NCBI RefSeq assembly: GCF_009746125.1
Contig: NZ_CP041352.1
Coordinates: 2,464,436 to 2,528,435 of the forward strand
Source of the DNA: Casimicrobium huifangae
GTDB taxonomy: Bacteria; Pseudomonadota; Gammaproteobacteria; Burkholderiales; Casimicrobiaceae
Direction: 5' to 3'
Length of the DNA stretch: 64,000 nt
The position numbers were made by a program, and so were the translations under genes. Below the pieces are notes generated by a model, which had not been told where the DNA came from, made no database searches, and saw only the letters and a list, made by a program, of their open reading frames with translations. The number at the start of each line of letters is the position of its first letter. Position 1 is the first letter of the stretch. Positions 34,704 to 45,800 of this stretch are shown piece by piece.

Positions 34704-36688
34704 CAAAATGCCTCCAGTGAAATACTGGCGCAAGTCATATCACGGCTGCTGACCACGCCGAGCCAGGCGTCGATCTTGGGCAATTCGTAATGGAAGAAGT
34801 AGCGCATGGCGGCGCGCTTGCCTTCGATAAACGGCGCATGACGATTGTCGCCGGCAGCGGGTAACGACAGCACAACGTCCAGCCAAATCCACGCCAGTAC
34901 CGTGTGGCCGAACGCCTGCAGATAAGGGGTCGCGTTCGCCAGTGCTTCCGTCGGGTTGCCGGTAGACCACGCGGCTTTGGTCGCGGCGCCGACGCGTTGC
35001 AACGCGCGTGCTAGGGCCTGCGCGTGATCGGCCAGCGCCGGCTCGTGCATGGCCTTCATGATGGTGTCGTTCATGCGCGTGGCGAGCAGCGTGAGCCCCT
35101 TGCCGCCCTCCATCACCACCTTGCGCCCGAGCAGATCGAGCGCCTGAATGCCGTGTGCGCCCTCGTGGATCATGTTGAGCCGGTTGTCGCGCCAGTATTG
35201 CTCTACCGGGAAGTCACGGGTGTAGCCGTAGCCGCCGTGAATCTGGATCGCCAGCGAATTCGCCTCCAGACACCATTCGCTGGGCCAGCTCTTGGCGATG
35301 GGCGTCAGCACTTCGAGCAGCAGCTTCGCCTCGGCAACGGCATCGCCCTCGCCGGTATGTGATTCGTCCACCAGCCGCGCGCAGTAAAGCTCGAGAGCCA
35401 GCGCGCCTTCCGCATAGGCCTTCTGCGCGAGCAGCATGCGCTTGACATCGGCGTGCTCGATGATGGGCACCGGCTTCTGCTCGACGTTCTTGCCGCCCAC
35501 GCCAATCGGCCGCCCCTGTACGCGCTGCTTGGCGTAGTCCAGCGATGCTTCGTAGCCCGCCATGCCGAGCATGGTCGCCGCGAGGCCCACACCAATGCGC
35601 GCCTCGTTCATCATGTGGAACATGCAGGCCAGCCCGCCACCCGGTTTGCCGACCAGATAGCCAATTGCGCCCGCCTTGCCGCCCGGCTTGAACTTGCCTT
35701 CACCGAAGTTCAGCAGCGTATTCGTCGTGCCGCGCCAGCCGCATTTGTGATTGAGGCCAGCGAGAGTGACGTCGTTGCGTTCGCCTAGCTTTACCCCCTC
35801 CCCCCCCGTGGGGGAGGGTTGGGGAGAGGGGGACGGTTGCATCACTGCCATTGCTGACTGAGTTGCAGTGCCACCTGCCCCCTCTCCCGCCGCTGACGCG
35901 GCCCCCTCCCCCACGAGGGGGGAGGGAAGAAATTTGGGCACGATAAACAGCGAAATCCCGCGCGTCCCCGGCACTAGCTTGCCATCGGCATCGGGAATCT
36001 TCGCCAGCACCAGATGCACGATGTTCTCGGTGATCTCATGCTCGCCGCCCGAAATCCACATCTTGTTGCCGGTCAGCCGGTAGCGCGGGCCAAGCGCGTC
36101 ACTCTCATCCTCCAGCTCGGCGCGGGTGGCGATGTCGGACAGCGACGAGCCCGCCTGCGGCTCGGAGAGACACATCGTGCCCATCCAGCGCCCGGCAAAT
36201 TCGTTCTTGGCGAAGACTTCCCTCTGCAGCGGCGTACCGTGCACCATCAGCAGGTTTGCATTGCCAGTCGTCAGCATCGCCCAGCTGATGCTCACCGACG
36301 CCTTGCTGAAAATTGAATGCGCCGCCGCCTCCACCGTGTACGGCAACTGCATGCCGCCGATCTCATAGTCCTGCGCCGCCGACAGCATGCCGGACTCGGC
36401 GTACGCCGCCCAGGCATCGTGCGTCGCCTGCGGCAGCACCACACGCAGGGTGCCGTCGGGATCGGCCTCGGTGCGCGGCTCCTCGGTATCGACCAGGCGG
36501 TTGAACGGCGCGTACTTCGCCTTGGCGATCTTCTCGGCAGTATCGAGCACGGCAGCAAAGGTGTCGACGCTGTGGTCAGCAAAGCGCGACCGCGAGCAAA
36601 GCTCACTCACCTTGAGCCAGTCGTTCAACAGGAAATCCAGCGTAGCCCGCACTCGAAGCCTCCGTTCTGCGTAGTTGGGTTTGTGCAT
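34703..36688 (-). CDS. Acyl-CoA dehydrogenase (FadE-type, C-terminal extension family) with an in-frame palindromic-repeat insertion
   Basis: A 661-residue flavoenzyme for the first, alpha-beta dehydrogenation step of fatty-acid oxidation. Visible features: MCLSEPQAGSSLSDIATRAE, the MWISGGEHEITENIVHL flavin segment, HKCGWRGTTNTLLNF, GLACMFHMMNEARIGVG, YGYTRDFPVEQYWRDNRLNMI with the catalytic Glu region, and a C-terminal extension domain after about residue 560. Between IVPKFL and LGERNDV the protein has about 45 extra residues (about 253-298) rich in Pro, Ser, Gly and Glu, encoded by a palindromic repeat (separate entry). Homologues have a short linker there. The frame is intact, so the enzyme may still fold with the insert as a surface loop. 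Confidence 0.9.
   Translation of the reverse strand: MHKPNYAERRLRVRATLDFLLNDWLKVSELCSRSRFADHSVDTFAAVLDTAEKIAKAKYAPFNRLVDTEEPRTEADPDGTLRVVLPQATHDAWAAYAESGMLSAAQDYEIGGMQLPYTVEAAAHSIFSKASVSISWAMLTTGNANLLMVHGTPLQREVFAKNEFAGRWMGTMCLSEPQAGSSLSDIATRAELEDESDALGPRYRLTGNKMWISGGEHEITENIVHLVLAKIPDADGKLVPGTRGISLFIVPKFLPSPLVGEGAASAAGEGAGGTATQSAMAVMQPSPSPQPSPTGGEGVKLGERNDVTLAGLNHKCGWRGTTNTLLNFGEGKFKPGGKAGAIGYLVGKPGGGLACMFHMMNEARIGVGLAATMLGMAGYEASLDYAKQRVQGRPIGVGGKNVEQKPVPIIEHADVKRMLLAQKAYAEGALALELYCARLVDESHTGEGDAVAEAKLLLEVLTPIAKSWPSEWCLEANSLAIQIHGGYGYTRDFPVEQYWRDNRLNMIHEGAHGIQALDLLGRKVVMEGGKGLTLLATRMNDTIMKAMHEPALADHAQALARALQRVGAATKAAWSTGNPTEALANATPYLQAFGHTVLAWIWLDVVLSLPAAGDNRHAPFIEGKRAAMRYFFHYELPKIDAWLGVVSSRDMTCASISLEAF
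35794..35929. repeat. Palindromic repeat inserted in frame within the acyl-CoA dehydrogenase gene
   Basis: About 136 bases. The left arm CCCCCTCCCCCCCCGTGGGGGAGGG runs to a GGGGAGAGGGGG end. The right arm is the reverse complement in outline: CCCCCTCTCCC, a GCCGCTGACGCGGC stem, then CCCTCCCCCACGAGGGGGGAGGG. Each half is a strong hairpin plus a small stem plus a G/C tail, the same layout as the intergenic pair at 33578-33695. The middle is ordinary mixed sequence. It encodes PSPLVGEG and PSPTGGEG on the gene's strand with no stop codon. Confidence 0.85.
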
Positions 36689-36857
36689 CAGCTTTTTGCT
36701 GAAAGCCTTATTTCATGTGGGCTCAGAGCTGGTTTTTTCATAAAGTCAACTAGTGCCGATATCTCATTCGTCGCCCTATGCCGACGCCGTTTTATGAGAA
36801 AACTGTCAGGTTGGAACCTAGTTGTCCACCTTACGAATATTGCCTACCCTACAGCAG

Positions 36858-37175
36858 CTAGGCGGCGGCTAACCAGCCCGCGCCAACTGCGATCACGAGC
36901 AAATATGTGAGTCCCACCGACAGCACCAAAAAATTCGTCATATCTCGCATTTCCGTGGCATCGCGCAGTAGCTTTAGCGCTTGAAAAAACGCGAACGGCA
37001 CGGTGCACAGACCGACGACAGTGAGCGCCAGTAGCAAAAGCAAGAAGAACGGCAAGAAAGGTCCGTGCGGGTTCACCAAATCTGGTACAACTCGCCCAAA
37101 CAGCACAATCGCGCCAAGCAAAAGTCCGGTCGCGAGCGGAATCAGAGTCAACTGCCTGTATGGAAATCGATTCAT
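36858..37175 (-). CDS. Small polytopic membrane protein
   Basis: A 105-residue protein with about three membrane spans (LTLIPLATGLLLGAIVLFG; PFLPFFLLLLLALTVVGLC; NFLVLSVGLTYLLVIAVGAG). The ATG at 37175 is preferred. The longer frame to 37274 overlaps the thiolase gene. It follows the thiolase stop by about 20 bases and is probably co-transcribed with it. No family recognised. A stretch of about 170 bases without genes separates it from the acyl-CoA dehydrogenase gene. Confidence 0.6.
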   Translation of the reverse strand: MNRFPYRQLTLIPLATGLLLGAIVLFGRVVPDLVNPHGPFLPFFLLLLLALTVVGLCTVPFAFFQALKLLRDATEMRDMTNFLVLSVGLTYLLVIAVGAGWLAAA

Positions 37176-37197
37176 CGCCGCGACTCGGTTTGCGCCA

Positions 37198-38373
37198 CTA
37201 CGCCACCTCAAAGATCCCCGCTGCCCCCATCCCGCCACCAATACACATCGTCGCGCACACGAGTTTCGCGCCACGGCGCTTGCCTTCGATCAGCGCGTGG
37301 CCGACCAGGCGCTGGCCGCTCATGCCGTATGGGTGACCGACGGCGATGGCGCCACCATTGACGTTCAGCTTGTCCATCGGGATGCCCAGCGTGTCGGCGC
37401 AGTAGAGCACCTGCACGGCGAAGGCTTCATTCAGTTCCCAGAGGTCGATGTCTTTGACCGACAGGCCGAGGCGCTTGAGTAGTTTCGGCACGGCGAACAC
37501 CGGGCCGATGCCCATTTCGTCGGGGTTGCAGCCCGCGACCGCGAAGCCGCGGAAGATGCCGAGCGGTTTGAGGCCACGCTGTTCGGCGAGCTTGGCGTTC
37601 ATCACCACGCACGCGCCTGCACCATCGCTGAACTGTGAGGCGTTACCCGCGCTGACCACACCACCGGGAACGGCGGTGCGGATGCCCGCAACGGCCTCGT
37701 ACGTGGTGCCGTCGCGAAGACCTTCGTCTTTGGAAACCGAGACCTGTTTGGTGGTCATTCCGGTCTTTGGATCAGCGACGCCAGCGGTGACGGTGATTGG
37801 AACGATCTCGTCATCAAACTTGCCCGCATCGCGTGCGGCGCAAGCCTTTTGCTGGCTTTCGGCGCCGAAGTGATCCATGCGCTCCTTCGCCATGTTGTAG
37901 CGCTTGGCCACGTTCTCGGCCGTTTGCATCATGTTCCAGTAAATCGTCGGCTTGTTCTTGTCGAGCCAGGAATCCTTGAACATGTGCAGATTCATTTCCT
38001 GCTGCACGCAGGAGATGGATTCCACGCCACCGGCAACGTAGATATCGCCCTCGCCAGCGATGATGCGCTGCGCTGCCATCGCGATGGTTTGCAGGCCCGA
38101 CGAGCAAAAGCGGTTGACGGTGGCGCCCGCGACACTGTCCGGCATCCCGGCGCGCAGCGCGGCCTGACGCGCGATGTTCCAGCCGGTGGCGCCCTCCGGA
38201 TTGGCGCAGCCCATCAGCACGTCTTCGACTTCGGCCGGGTCAATGCCGGCGCGCTTCACAGCGTGCTCGATCGCGTGGCCGCCGAGGGTGGCGCCGTGCG
38301 TCATGTTGAATGCGCCTTTCCAGCTTTTGGCGAGCGGGGTACGGGCGGTTGAAACAATTACTGCATCGGTCAT
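37198..38373 (-). CDS. Acetyl-CoA acyltransferase (thiolase, FadA-like)
   Basis: A 391-residue thiolase that cleaves 3-ketoacyl-CoA with CoA, the last beta-oxidation step. The nucleophilic Cys is in [17 protein letters not shown] (about residue 90), the catalytic His in [10 protein letters not shown] (about 348), and the second Cys in [17 protein letters not shown]. Full length and motifs intact. It lies next to the M20 peptidase and 1.5 kb from the FadB/J-like gene on the same strand, so the two should work in one pathway. Confidence 0.94.
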   Translation of the reverse strand: MTDAVIVSTARTPLAKSWKGAFNMTHGATLGGHAIEHAVKRAGIDPAEVEDVLMGCANPEGATGWNIARQAALRAGMPDSVAGATVNRFCSSGLQTIAMAAQRIIAGEGDIYVAGGVESISCVQQEMNLHMFKDSWLDKNKPTIYWNMMQTAENVAKRYNMAKERMDHFGAESQQKACAARDAGKFDDEIVPITVTAGVADPKTGMTTKQVSVSKDEGLRDGTTYEAVAGIRTAVPGGVVSAGNASQFSDGAGACVVMNAKLAEQRGLKPLGIFRGFAVAGCNPDEMGIGPVFAVPKLLKRLGLSVKDIDLWELNEAFAVQVLYCADTLGIPMDKLNVNGGAIAVGHPYGMSGQRLVGHALIEGKRRGAKLVCATMCIGGGMGAAGIFEVA

Positions 38374-38392
38374 GGCATGCCTCGTTTGAAAA

Positions 38393-39895
38393 CTAATTGG
38401 CGGACGCTTGGGAAGCCTTGGACGCTTGCGACATCAGGCGATGATAGAAACGGATGGCATCGGCGTAGTTGCTGACGGCGATGCGCTCATTGGTGCCGTG
38501 AAAACGCGGCAGGTCAACCGGCTTGGCGACGATGGGCGAGAACTTGAAAATATGGTCGCTCAATTCACCAAAATGGCGCGAATCGGTAGCGCCGATCATC
38601 AGCCCCGGTGCCACCAATGCCTCCGGGAAAACTTCACGAATCGTCGTGTTGACGAGCTTGTATTGCGGCGACGTGGTGGGCGACACCTTGCTCGGATCGC
38701 TCGCCTCGTCCATCGCGTAAAGCTCGTATTTCTCTTTGGCCACCACCGACTCAACCTGCGAGCGCACATGCGCAGTCACGCTCTCGCGTGTCTCGCCGGG
38801 CAGAATCCGGAAGTTCACCGTCGCCTCGGCCACGCCGGGCAGCACGTTGTCCTTGTTACCGGCGCGCGTGATGGTGGGTGAGGTGGTGGTGCGCAGCATG
38901 GCGTTGGTGGCGGCGCCGCCTTCCAGCTGCTTCTGTACCAGCGGCGCGAACAGCCAGAGGTTCGACAGCGCGACGCGCCCGAAGCCACTCATTTCCGGCG
39001 CGACCGTGTCAAACATTTCCGAAGCCACGCCGCGGATGCCCGCAGGCAACTGGTTGTCGTCGAGTCGCTTGAGCGCGGCACTCATCATGCCGATCGCACT
39101 GGTGCCGGGCTTCGGTGGCTGCGACGAGTGGCCAGGTGCCGTATTGAACTTGAGCACGACGGAGAGATAACCCTTCTCGGCAATGCCAATCAGCGCGGCG
39201 GGTTTGTTGAGCCCGGCCAGCACGCCATCGGTGATCACGAGTCCTTCATCGACAATCATGTCGAGACGGATGTTACGTTCCTTCAGAAGCTTGGCCGTAG
39301 CCACCGCACCGCGCAGACCGCCCACCTCCTCGTCAGCACCAAGGTAGAAGTAAACAGTGCGTTCTGGCTTGAATCCGGCGGCGACGAGCTGCTCCACAGC
39401 CTCCAGCTGCGACATCAGATTGCCCTTGTTGTCCCAAGCGCCACGGCCCCAGATAAAGCCGTCTTTCACAACACCAGAAAACGGCGGCTGCTCCCAGTTC
39501 GCCTCGGTGCCTGGGGCGATGGGCACCACGTCCTGATGCGAGACAAACATGATCGGTTTGGTGGCAGCGTTGCTGCCCTTCCACGTGTAGAGCAGCGACA
39601 GTCCACCGACGCGCTCGCGCTGCATGGCGGCGTGCACTTTCGGGAAACGCTGTTCCAGCAAGGCGTGCAACGCCTCAAACTGATCCTGATTGAGCTTGGC
39701 ATCGTCGTGCGACGACACCGTGGTCAGTTTCACCGCATCGCCCAGGCGCGCCGCCGCAGCGTTCTCGTCGAACGCCAGACGGGCGACTGGTGCAACGGTC
39801 AACTGTTTTGAGCCTTTGAGCAGGGTGTTCACCCCGACCACGGCGACCAGCAGTGCAAGCAATGCCAGCAATGCGAACAGCGCCTTTCGTATCAT
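38393..39895 (-). CDS. M20 family peptidase, PM20D1/carboxypeptidase S-like
   Basis: A 500-residue metallohydrolase with an N-terminal hydrophobic anchor ([21 protein letters not shown]) that should place the enzyme in the periplasm. Metal-site motifs: [47 protein letters not shown] and [11 protein letters not shown], with [11 protein letters not shown] toward the C-terminus. These resemble yeast carboxypeptidase S and mammalian PM20D1, which forms and hydrolyses N-fatty-acyl-amino acids. Its position between thiolase and FadB/J-like genes suggests it could release fatty acids from N-acyl-amino acids for beta-oxidation. That role is inference; a general peptidase is the alternative. Confidence 0.85.
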   Translation of the reverse strand: MIRKALFALLALLALLVAVVGVNTLLKGSKQLTVAPVARLAFDENAAAARLGDAVKLTTVSSHDDAKLNQDQFEALHALLEQRFPKVHAAMQRERVGGLSLLYTWKGSNAATKPIMFVSHQDVVPIAPGTEANWEQPPFSGVVKDGFIWGRGAWDNKGNLMSQLEAVEQLVAAGFKPERTVYFYLGADEEVGGLRGAVATAKLLKERNIRLDMIVDEGLVITDGVLAGLNKPAALIGIAEKGYLSVVLKFNTAPGHSSQPPKPGTSAIGMMSAALKRLDDNQLPAGIRGVASEMFDTVAPEMSGFGRVALSNLWLFAPLVQKQLEGGAATNAMLRTTTSPTITRAGNKDNVLPGVAEATVNFRILPGETRESVTAHVRSQVESVVAKEKYELYAMDEASDPSKVSPTTSPQYKLVNTTIREVFPEALVAPGLMIGATDSRHFGELSDHIFKFSPIVAKPVDLPRFHGTNERIAVSNYADAIRFYHRLMSQASKASQASAN

Positions 39896-39904
39896 GATCG
39901 CGCC

Positions 39905-41998
39905 TTAGACGAACGATTTGCCTTCGGCGACGAGCTTTTTGATCAGCGGCGCCGGCTCCCAGAACTTCGCGTCATCGAGCGGGTTCTGCTGGAATTTCTT
40001 CATCATCTGCGCGACGTTGAACAGGCCGACTTGATTGGCGTAGTTCATCGGGCCGCCGCGATAGACCGGGAAGCCATAGCCGTAGATGTAGACGATGTCG
40101 ATATCGCTCGCCTTGTTGGCGATGCCTTCTTCGAGGATGTGCGCCGCTTCGTTCACCAGCGAGAACACGAGACGATGCACGATTTCATCATCGGAAATCT
40201 TGCGTGGCGTAACGCCCAGTGTTTCACGATGTTTGGCAATCATCGCCTCGACTTCAGCGTTCGGGATGGCGTCACGCTTGCCGGCTTGATAGTCGTACCA
40301 GCCCTTGCCGACCTTCTGGCCAAAGCGACCCATCTCGCAGAGCAGATCAGCGGTCTTGCTGTAACGCAGGTTGGGCTTTTCGACATAGCGACGCTTGCGG
40401 ATCGCCCAGCCGATGTCGTTGCCTGCAAGGTCACCCATGCGGAATGGGCCCATCGCAAAGCCGAATTTCTCGATGGCCTTGTCCACCTGTTGCGGCGTGC
40501 AGCCCTCTTCCAGCAGGAAGCCGCCCTGACGGCCATACTGCTCGATCATGCGGTTGCCGATGAAGCCGTCGCAAACGCCGGAGACCACCGCGACTTTCTT
40601 GATCTTTTTCGAGATCGCCATCACCGTGGCGAGCACGTCTTTCGCCGTCTTTTCGCCGCGCACCACTTCGAGCAGCTTCATCACATTGGCGGGCGAGAAG
40701 AAGTGCATGCCAACCACGTCTTGCGGGCGTTTGGTGAAGCTGGCGATCTTGTTGACGTCGAGCGTGGAGGTGTTAGACGCGAGGATCGCACCGGGCTTCG
40801 CCACGGCATCCAGCGCCTGGAACACCTTTTCCTTGACGCCGATTTCCTCGAACACCGCTTCGATGATGAGGTCGCAGTCTGCGAGCGCCGCGTAATCGAG
40901 CGTGCTCGTGAGCATGCCCATGCGTTCGTCAAGTTTTTCCTGCTTCAGTTTCTTCTTGGCGACCTGCGCTTCGTAATTTTTGCGGATGACACCGAAGCCC
41001 TTGTCGATGGCTTCCTGCTTCATTTCCAGCACGATCACCGGCACCCCGGCGTTGAGGAAGTTCATCGCAATGCCGCCGCCCATGGTGCCCGCGCCGATGA
41101 CGCCGACCTTCTTGATGTCACGCGGCTTGGTATCTTCCGGCACGTCCGGGATCTTGGACGCCGCGCGCTCGGCGATAAACAGGTGGCGCAGCGACACGCA
41201 TTCCGGCGTGAACATCAGGTTCATGAAGATTTCGCGCTCGGCCTTCATGCCGTCGTCGAACTTCATCCTGGTGGCGTTCTGCACCGCCTCGACACACTTC
41301 CTGGGCGCCGGGAAATTCTTGGCCATCGCGGTGACCGTGTTCAGCGCGAACTTGAAGTAGGCATCGGCCTCCGGGTGACCGACCTTCATGTCACGCACCA
41401 GCGGCAGCGGGCGGACGTCCGCCCTCTCCAGCGCGAAAGCAATCGCGCCCGCCATCAGATCGCCCTCGATGACTTTGTCGAACAGCTTCTGACCGGGGAA
41501 ACTCGCGATGAATTCGCTCTTGACTGGTTCGCCGGAGACGATGATATTGAGCGCAGCCTCGACGCCAATCACTCGCGGCAGGCGCTGGGTGCCGCCCGCA
41601 CCGGGGATCAGGCCCAGCTTCACCTCCGGCAACGCGATATTCGCGCCCGGTGCGGTGACACGGTAGTGGCAGCCCAGTGCAAGTTCGAGACCGCCGCCCA
41701 TCGCAACGCTATGGATCGCAGCCACCACGGGCTTCGACGAAAGCTCACAAGCGCGGATCAGCGACAGCAGATTCGGCTCAGCGGCGGCTTTCGGTGAACC
41801 GAATTCCTTGATGTCAGCACCGCCCGAAAACGCCTTGCCAGCGCCAGTGACGACGACGGCCTTGACCGCAGCATCGGCATTGGCCTTGTCCAATGCCTCG
41901 GCGAAGGCGACGCGCAACGCGTAGGAAAGCCCGTTGACCGGAGGATTGTCGAGCGTGAGGATGGCAACGCCATCGCGTACTTCGTAGCGGGTAGTCAT
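39905..41998 (-). CDS. Bifunctional enoyl-CoA hydratase / 3-hydroxyacyl-CoA dehydrogenase (FadB/FadJ-like)
   Basis: A 697-residue multifunctional beta-oxidation enzyme. The N-terminal crotonase domain (1-190) has [11 protein letters not shown] and [18 protein letters not shown] with oxyanion-hole residues, and [18 protein letters not shown] with the catalytic Glu. The 3-hydroxyacyl-CoA dehydrogenase part begins at about 296 with [21 protein letters not shown], and has [19 protein letters not shown] and two C-terminal HAD domains ([27 protein letters not shown]). It is the first gene of the lipid cluster on this strand; a thioesterase is divergent from it. Confidence 0.94.
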   Translation of the reverse strand: MTTRYEVRDGVAILTLDNPPVNGLSYALRVAFAEALDKANADAAVKAVVVTGAGKAFSGGADIKEFGSPKAAAEPNLLSLIRACELSSKPVVAAIHSVAMGGGLELALGCHYRVTAPGANIALPEVKLGLIPGAGGTQRLPRVIGVEAALNIIVSGEPVKSEFIASFPGQKLFDKVIEGDLMAGAIAFALERADVRPLPLVRDMKVGHPEADAYFKFALNTVTAMAKNFPAPRKCVEAVQNATRMKFDDGMKAEREIFMNLMFTPECVSLRHLFIAERAASKIPDVPEDTKPRDIKKVGVIGAGTMGGGIAMNFLNAGVPVIVLEMKQEAIDKGFGVIRKNYEAQVAKKKLKQEKLDERMGMLTSTLDYAALADCDLIIEAVFEEIGVKEKVFQALDAVAKPGAILASNTSTLDVNKIASFTKRPQDVVGMHFFSPANVMKLLEVVRGEKTAKDVLATVMAISKKIKKVAVVSGVCDGFIGNRMIEQYGRQGGFLLEEGCTPQQVDKAIEKFGFAMGPFRMGDLAGNDIGWAIRKRRYVEKPNLRYSKTADLLCEMGRFGQKVGKGWYDYQAGKRDAIPNAEVEAMIAKHRETLGVTPRKISDDEIVHRLVFSLVNEAAHILEEGIANKASDIDIVYIYGYGFPVYRGGPMNYANQVGLFNVAQMMKKFQQNPLDDAKFWEPAPLIKKLVAEGKSFV

Positions 41999-42221
41999 TT
42001 GGGAACGAGCCTCCAGAAAATAATGCGTTTCGATGCTCCGGTATGGTCACGCAGGCTGCGCACCGCTGCTGGAGCGTTCACATTCAATCAGCCCGTGAGT
42101 TTACGTCGGCGACACATCATGTCATGTCGATGATTTCCCTTTGGAGCGACCGCACCAAACGTGGCGTAGGCGCGGTGAACCCGCCGGACGTTGAATGCGG
42201 CTGAGTTAATGTTTCGCCTGT

Positions 42222-42629
42222 ATGAAAACCGTTTTCAAAATTGACGTGCAGTTTGGCGACTGCGACCCGGCCGGTATCGTGTTCTTCCCGAACTTTTCGA
42301 AATGGATGGATGCTGCTTCGCTGCACTTTTTTGTCAGCCACGGTGTACCGCCGTGGCGTGAACTGGTGAAAACCACCGGCATCATCGGCACGCCGCTGCT
42401 GGAAATCAACACCCGCTTCATGAAGCCGGCAACCTACGGCGAATCAATCGAGATCCATACCGAGATCACCGAGTGGCGCCCCAAGGTTTTCATCATGCAG
42501 CACATCGTCATGCGTGGCGAGACGCTACTTTGTGAGGGCACCGAGATTCGCGCGTTTTGCATTCGAGACGGCGACCGGATCAAGGCGATTGAGGTGCCGG
42601 CGGACATCAAGGCGCGCTGCTCTGCCTAG
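42222..42629 (+). CDS. Acyl-CoA thioesterase (YbgC/4-hydroxybenzoyl-CoA thioesterase, hot-dog fold)
   Basis: A 135-residue hot-dog-fold protein. The catalytic-Asp loop FGDCDPAGIVFFPNFSKWMD is typical of the 4HBT/YbgC family. It hydrolyses acyl- or aroyl-CoA thioesters; FCIRDG and EVPADIKAR match 4-hydroxybenzoyl-CoA thioesterase-like proteins. Divergent from the FadB/J-like gene, 223 bases apart, so both promoters lie between. It may relieve acyl-CoA build-up or act on aromatic CoA esters. Confidence 0.85.
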   Translation: MKTVFKIDVQFGDCDPAGIVFFPNFSKWMDAASLHFFVSHGVPPWRELVKTTGIIGTPLLEINTRFMKPATYGESIEIHTEITEWRPKVFIMQHIVMRGETLLCEGTEIRAFCIRDGDRIKAIEVPADIKARCSA

Positions 42630-42823
42630 CGTCTGACCAAGACCAATCTCATCAAAAGCCTCGCCGGCCAGGCACTTGCACAGTTGATCAGCGCCATCTC
42701 TCTCATTCCATCGTCATAACAGCACACTCACGCTTAAGACGACTTGAAAATTGACAGGTCAGCGGTGGCTGCTTGACCTATCATTCAAGTTCAATATTCC
42801 TAGTCTTTATCCACCGGCGACAC

Positions 42824-45800
42824 ATGGCAGCCGACAGCAAGGAACGCCGCCAACACACACGACGTGCCACCCGACTGCGCGGGCAAGTCAGTATTGGGAC
42901 ACGAGAATCTGTCGCAGGCGAGGTGCTCGACTACAGCGACACCGGCCTGTTTGTTGGCAATCTCGCACGCCAGCTTGAGGAGGCCGAGGCTGGCCAGTTG
43001 GTTGGGAGCCCGATCACGCTCACCATCCCGCTGCTTGGCCGCAATGGCGGCGGTGAGAGCCGTATTGGGGGCGTGATTGCCCACGCCAGCCCTGAAGGCA
43101 TTGGCGTTGACGCCCCGGACCTTGACGATGAAGCACTGTTCAGTCTGCATCTGTCCGCCAACGAATACGGCAAGCGCAAAAGTGCGTTGAGTGGCGTCGG
43201 CCCTGCCGCGATCGACCGGACACAGACAAGCACATTGCGCGAGCAGTGCGCGAGCATATTCGATGAGTTTCTGGCTACGGTGATACCCGACGTCCTGCGC
43301 CGGGCTGGCGAATCGCTAGGCGAAAGCGCCGACAGCGCCCGTGATGGCGCGTCGCGCACAATGTTCGTTGATAGTGCGCAGGTACTGAAGGCCCAGCAGG
43401 CGACGCTCACTGAGGCAATTGCATCCCGCCTGCAGCGGCGTGTCAGACTATTTGGCGCCGACAGCGAAACAGCCGCGCTCATACGCCGGAGCTCCGGGCT
43501 GGAGTTGATGGGGGATGAAGATCTCGACGATCTGCTCGCGCAAACAACGCTGATTGCTGCCGTCGAAGCCAACATCGTGCCTCAACTCAATGAGTTCGAG
43601 CAACGTTATGGACGTCTGCTCAATCAGAAGGTCACGCGGCAGAACAATCCGTTTGGACTGGAATCGATCTGTCAGGGTTTTCGCGACGGCGTCCGGACGC
43701 TAAGACTCCCTGACGACGCCCGTCGCCTCTTTGCGCCCGCGCTACAGGCATCGCTTGAGCTGAGAATCGCTGCGCTTTATGGTCGTCTGAACCGCGCGCT
43801 CGCAACGCTGCGCAGCGAGTCGCTGTCCAGCGCACCATTCACCGCATCACCGTCCACTGGCAGTGCTGGAGGGGGAGGCGCTAGTGGCCGTGCAAACGTT
43901 AGCGCTGTCTCTGGCGCATTCCCGGCGTTGCAGTCAACGGCGATCAGTACTGGCGGAGGCAATCCATTGCTCGCCGATGCCAGTCGCAGTACTGCCGCAG
44001 CTGGCATTGTCAGTGCGCCTACCCCCTTGGCGCAGGTGGCATCAGATTCCGGGCGCTTGCTCGACGTCGTCGGTCGACTTGACGACAGCGCACGGGCGCT
44101 TGCGCAAGGACTTGGTGGTGGGGCGGCACACATCGACGACATGCGTATTGCCCAGGCAGCCATTGCCGAGGCAGACCTCGGTGAACTGGTCCGTGCCATC
44201 GATCGCCTGTCGCTGCATGAATTGCGTGGGCCTCGCGACGGCCCGCCGGGTCCGTCCGTCGTCGAGCAACTGAAGGCTCGCCTGCTTGACGCCAGTTCCG
44301 GCGAACAACGCCGCTTGAGCGGAGCCATTGAGCGCACGCTGGCTACTACGAGCGACCTGGTTGCCCGTTCGCTTGCCAACCTGATTCCAGATTCACCCGT
44401 CGATTCACTGCTGCGGCGCCTGGAGCGCACGCTGCTCAAGGTGTCGATCACCGATCCAACTTTCCCCGGCTGGGCAGAGCACCCCGCCCGGCAAGTCGTC
44501 AATCTGATTGACCAATATGCGATGGCGGCGGACGACGCTGGCCGTTTCTTCGACGAGAAGTTGCATCGCAATTTGAATGCGTTGGTAGATCGGATCTGCG
44601 AGCGGGCCGACCAGGACCCGCGCGTTTTCGAGGTGGTGCGCAACAGTCTGATCCAGGATCTCGAAGGCATCCGATTGGCACGCCGCGGCCGGGTCGAACG
44701 CCTGCAGGAGGCATTGGCCGGGCGCGATCGTATTCGCCAATCTCGCGAGCGCGTCGACGGCGCGTTGCAGAAGCGGCTGTCAGGGCGACGATTGCCACGC
44801 AACGTGCTGCGCCTGCTCGATACCGGCCTCAAGCACTATCTGGTGCTCGTTGCCCTGCGTGCCGGGCCGGACGAGACCGAATGGAGTGATAGTCTGCACT
44901 TGGTAGACCGCCTGTTCCAATGGTTCGATCCGTCGACCGATCCTCGTGAGGATGGCAACCTGCTGCTCGGCGATATCGAGCGGCAGCTCGCCACCGTAGT
45001 GGTTGATCGCCAGGAGTTGACACGAATCACCGGCAGCCTGACTGAAGTCCTGGGCGCCCCCCCTGGTGCAGCCGCCGATAACTGGGATCTGGTCGCGGTG
45101 CCGCAATTCGGTGACGCTCACAAAGCCACTCGTGACCCGGAATTGCCGAAGGCTATCTCGGGCATGCGGATTGCCGACTGGTGGGAATTTACGGTCGATC
45201 GAGCCAAAGTGCCGATGCAATTGATCTGGCTGGGGCACGGTGGTGATGACTTTGCGTATACCAACCGCTCGGCAACCAGCAAGCTGGATGTGTCAGCCGC
45301 TGATCTCGCGCGCCGCATCGAAAACGGCAGCGCCCGCCCGGGCGCCGATCTTGATCTACCGGTGCTCGATCGCTCGGAATTCTCGCTGCTCGACGAAACC
45401 TACCGCAGCCTGCTGGCGCGAGCGACGCACGAGCGCAACACCGGCCTGATGAATCGCAAGGGATTCCTGCACCAGCTCTCGCAGATGTCGATCGCAGCCA
45501 ATCCGGCAAGCAGCCAGGAGCACGTGCTTTGTGTGCTGGAATTTGACCAGTTCCGTCTGCTTGATCAATCCTGGGGCAACGAAGCGACTGAACGACTCGC
45601 AGGTGAGCTGGCCGCTGTCGTTCGTACCTATGCCCCAGCTGATTCGACGGTAGCGTCGCTGCGCGACGATTCGATCGGAGTTCTGCTCGCCGGAAGAACA
45701 CTGTCCGATGCTGAGGCCGTGGTTGCCGACCTGGTGCGGCAGTTGAGCGACTATCGCTACGAGTTTGGCGGCCGCACGTATCGAATTGGCGTGAACATCG

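Noticed and set aside
36689..36857. Possible promoter or small gene between the acyl-CoA dehydrogenase and the small membrane protein
   Set aside because: The DNA is AT-richer than its surroundings, but I found no clear promoter or ORF.
42773..42823. TTG start for the PilZ-DUF1631-GGDEF-EAL protein
   Set aside because: The 17 extra residues are outside the PilZ domain and no ribosome site supports them. It remains possible.
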